A stretch of DNA of 64,000 nt, taken from NCBI GenBank assembly GCA_963556145.1, contig OY744464.1, positions 6,485,508 to 6,549,507 on the forward strand, read 5' to 3'. Below the pieces are notes generated by a model. It did not search any database, was not told the DNA's origin, and saw only the letters and a list, made by a program, of their open reading frames with translations. This DNA is from Hygrocybe punicea (taxonomy: Eukaryota; Basidiomycota; Agaricomycetes; Agaricales; Hygrophoraceae). A program made the translations under genes and the position numbers. Below, piece by piece: positions 60,691-64,000 of the stretch. How positions within the stretch are numbered: the first letter of the stretch is position 1; each line of letters starts with the position of its first letter.

Positions 60691-63600
60691 GATGAGCGCC
60701 CTAGTACCTAGGCCATCTGCAACTTTTTCCGAAGCCTCTGGCGATTCCGTGCCACTAGAACCGCAACTCAGACAGGAAGATGGTTAGATTTCCTAATTGC
60801 ACTCGGGTTTGACTTCAAGTTTGTGCTTATTCCCACAAGACAACTTTAGACCAGTGCCGAATACCCCTTGTGAGTCGCCTTCAACATAAGAGACCGACAC
60901 GATATTCACGTCGCCCACGGGGAGTTCCTGACTCTAAACGTGTTGGCAATGTGGGCATAACCAACGATATCTTCAACACTGTTGGGCGCAACCAGTACAA
61001 CTACTATAATACACCGGCCGCCCGATACGATGAGGCAACTGACCGTGAGTCATCCGTTGTCACTCAACGGTAAACTGTGTTCGTGGCGTGGCTAATTTCG
61101 ATTGCAATGAGATAGAACCGTCTGTGATATTCCAAAGGCAGTCTTACTTTATCCCTGCGTCCAATGATAACGTCTCACCATTCGACTGCAGAAGCATGGA
61201 CAAGCTTGATGAACAGGTAATAAAACCACACACTGCTCCAATCTGGATATCACAATTTATTATCGTGAATGCCCAAGTTGTTGAAATTTTCCAATGAAGT
61301 TCGTCAGATTGGAAGTTCTGCCTCACTCCTTTCATCCTCCTATGAGATGCGCCACCAGCTCACCGTTATTTTGTTTCTGTTTCAACAAACCACACCCTTT
61401 TTCCAAAGGCTGGACGATAAGGACAAGAAAAAGGTTCTGCCTGTTGCAAAATCGGCTATAGGGGAGAGTGTAGATCTAGAAGATTTCCCAGATAAACTCC
61501 GGGATCTAGCCAATCTTATTACGACCTTCCTTGACGACCTCAATTATTTCCCTGAAACCACGCACAACTATGTCACCTCGTCTCTGGGAATGTTGACTTT
61601 GTCAATGCGGGCCTTTCAGGTTGATTTGATCGTAAGCCCTTACTGATCACCGGCCTGGAGGTTTCTGACCATCTTGTAAAGCATTGGGCGAATCACATGA
61701 AGCATTTCACAGGTCGGTTCCAATCTGAACCGGTGCAGGTTGTGTTCGATTCCTATAGTTTATCATCACCTGGTGTTATTAACCTTCGCCTGCAATCTAG
61801 TATCATATTTACGACCTCGTAATAGACTTCTCAAATGACAGCGACAACGTCACACATTCGCTGTCCAAGTTCCTTGACATTGGTGGGCTCATGGTAATTT
61901 CTTGTTGATTGGTCATGAATCCTCCTCGCAGGAATATCGGCTATTCGATTTGAACAGATGAATGATGCTAGCAATCTGCAGACACTCGCCACCATCGCTA
62001 TTTTCCTTTCCGGTGTTATAGCTGCAGCACTACAGTTTTCCTTGCCCCTCCCTAGGATGACACTTGTTGATGTTGTTAATTGCTTCTGGTTTGTGTCAAT
62101 GGTTTTTAGCATCGTGGCTGCTGTGAGCAGCTTATTAGCTTTGGCGTGGAAACAAGCTGTATAGTATGTGTATTTAATGACCGATGATGTTGTGCTCAAT
62201 CGTGGTGATTGTTTGTCCCTAGTCGTCCTCCCAGCCACCGTGTTCCGAAATTGTTCTCAATATTACTCCGGAAGACTCCCTTAGCTTTTCTTATCATCGC
62301 TGTGGTTTGTTTCTTCTTTGGACTTGCATTCTTCGTTTTCGCATCCAAACAAGTGAGTAAACGAACATGATTCAAAGCCAGATCCTTTGCTAACAGTCCC
62401 CATGCAGAGTCTAATAACATCTGTGATCACCATAATTCTCATGTCATCCACTTTGATTGGTCTTGCCACCGCCTCAGCATGGTTCATGCTGGAACGATGG
62501 GCTTATCGCCTATACGATGGCAATAAATCGTTTTTGGATGTTGCTATTGATTTCGTGAAGCATTTGGTGGCAGTGTTCATCGATCAACCGGGCTCTAAGG
62601 ACATCGATATTGCCAGATCCCCTCCAGCACTTACAAAATCTATAGTTGTGCCTGTTTCTTCAGACACAGCTTTGGAGGTAGCGGAACTCCCATCTGATTC
62701 AGTTCCAATTTGTCAGCTCCAGTTCTCTCTGCATGGACAATATTTGGCGACTGCCAGGTACTCATTCCTTTTTATGCATTCGTATGCTCATTCATATTAT
62801 GGATAAGTCTGGAAGGTATTTATGTTATCCTTGTTGCGGTGAGCAGCAGGACAGGGTATATTTACCGGTTTTGGACGAAACATTGCGTTATCAATAGGAT
62901 CCCAGTTCACCAGCAGTGGTCGTGCAGCGCCAGGTCCTTGTGGAACAATTCAACTGGTACGGGACACCATACAACACAATAGCATTATCTTATTAACAAC
63001 AGGTCATCGGAGGAAAATGTCCTGTTGGCAACGCATAATCACAACATCGAGGTTTTCACGAATGTACTAACGGACTACAGCTATCTCACCCGGCGAAATA
63101 GAGCCATTGATTGTGTTGCTTGGTTCCCTGATAGGAGTGGTAAGGTTTTGTTCTAGTTGCTGGCCTTAGCTGTCCACACATTGTCTTTGCTAGGGTTCTT
63201 GTTAGTGGAAGGCGATGTTGGTGTGAAGCTTGTGAGTGGCCTAGCTTGCTACCCAATGAGTTTCTCAATTGAAGTACCTAGAACCTCGATGGCAAGGTCA
63301 GGGTGATCGTCTGGCTAGATAACGGGTGGTGTAACTGATGCCACGTAGACTTTGAAAACCTATCATTTCGGTCCAGTAAAATTGCAAAAGGCCTGCTTTA
63401 CACAAGATTCTGAACATCTTGTTGGTATTGCAATATTGTTAGAGTTCAAACCTGGATCTCGTCAGGACAGGAACAGGATAAGGAAACAACTTGTTGGTAT
63501 GTGCCTCTATGCAAGTTGTTACACTAAATGTGAAATTTTGCCATTAGTCTATAACTTGACAACTTGCAAATTTGAATGGTGAGTCTCACTTACTGTGTGC

Positions 63601-64000
63601 TTCCAGCTTAGGGTTCAGCAGGGCTTCGTGTTCTTACTAGCAAAGTGAACGTCAACAATGTCTGTGACCTCAACATCACAAGAGATGGGACTGCTGTTTT
63701 AACAAGCGATGCGGAACAGGTTCAAGTATTACTTACCAACGGAGTCTTGCCAAATCACTTAACACTTTTTGAAAGCCAGAAGTCGAAGGGTCCTCAATTG
63801 TGGAAATTAAACTTGATTGAAAATTCAACCTTTTCCACGTTCACATGCAGCCATACATATATTCGTCACGACAACACCCCCTTTGCGGGACCAGCCAGCT
63901 TTTGGGGAGATGCTGATGAGATGGTCTTGTGTGCAGAAACAAGTACTGTATTGTTTCTCAAAATGTTCAAGGATTTTATTGACACAATTCTGCAGCTGGG
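60691..64000 (+). CDS. membrane-anchored WD40/beta-propeller-like protein, partial
   Basis: The gene probably starts at ATG 60691 (MSALVPRPSATFSEAS) and continues through many short exons past the right edge. An N-terminal disordered region is followed by VGITNDIFNTVGRNQYNYYN, the short motif that precedes NACHT-type or related modules in many agaricomycete proteins. A helical domain with KKKVLPVAKSAIGESVDLED lies at 61269-61646. Transmembrane helices lie at 61990-62160 (FLSGVIAAALQFSLPLP, FWFVSMVFSIVAAVSSLLAL) and 62270-62490. The propeller-like part shows LQFSLHGQYLATA, DCVAWFPDR, and at 63620-64000 TRDGTAVLTSDAEQVQVLL, PQLWKLNLIE and FAGPASFWGDADEMVLCAE. Some joints are unclear and one or two exons may be broken, so it could be a decaying paralogue. 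The function is unknown; membrane-linked sensing is inference. Confidence 0.6.

Overview
The window is nuclear DNA of a filamentous basidiomycete, most likely an agaricomycete. The evidence is a set of conserved genes split by many 50-70 nt introns (SMC5, RRP43, mitochondrial uL13), a membrane/WD40 gene of an agaricomycete type, and Plavaka (KDZ), hAT, MULE-like and Ty3/Gypsy elements. Two GC-AG introns also fit a fungal gene set. No rRNA, tRNA or CRISPR array was recognised.

Layout. 1-46.1 kb is a transposon graveyard with nested insertions. 0.7-2.4 kb is a 3' Plavaka transposase fragment and 2.6-4.0 kb a broken hypothetical gene. A decayed hAT transposase (6.5-14.6 kb, minus) is interrupted by LTR-A (6794-9130), a 2.3 kb LTR element without pol, and by E0 (11228-14383), a non-autonomous hAT element; E0 is itself interrupted by LTR-B (11436-13739), another LTR element without pol. 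E1 (16607-17526) and E2 (17760-20933) are relatives of E0 in opposite orientations, and E2 carries E3 (18825-20877). A 17.8 kb Ty3/Gypsy element (23041-40852, minus) has 706-bp LTRs, gag-pro, pol and an unusual antisense Zn2Cys6 gene. It is split at the gag-pro/pol junction by a 7.9 kb foldback-like palindrome (29570-37460). At 41.4-43.6 kb a Myb/DUF6818-like gene remnant is interrupted by E4 (42254-43414).

46.2-64 kb is mostly host sequence: a small secreted cysteine-containing protein, a nearly intact MULE-like element (47401-51782), a nuclear-type protein of unknown function with a GC-AG intron, a divergent uL13m/SMC5 pair, RRP43 convergent to SMC5, and the start of a membrane-anchored WD40-type gene that runs off the right edge.

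The most novel signal is shared by E0-E4. Each carries a short hairpin with an N-A-[TG]-T loop and covarying stem, followed 24-25 nt later by CGAGGT or a variant. Three of them also have a second covarying hairpin ending exactly 5 nt before a 5' splice site. The structures are conserved while sequence and subterminal repeats diverge, which suggests a functional RNA (or DNA) element in a family of small hAT-like transposons.
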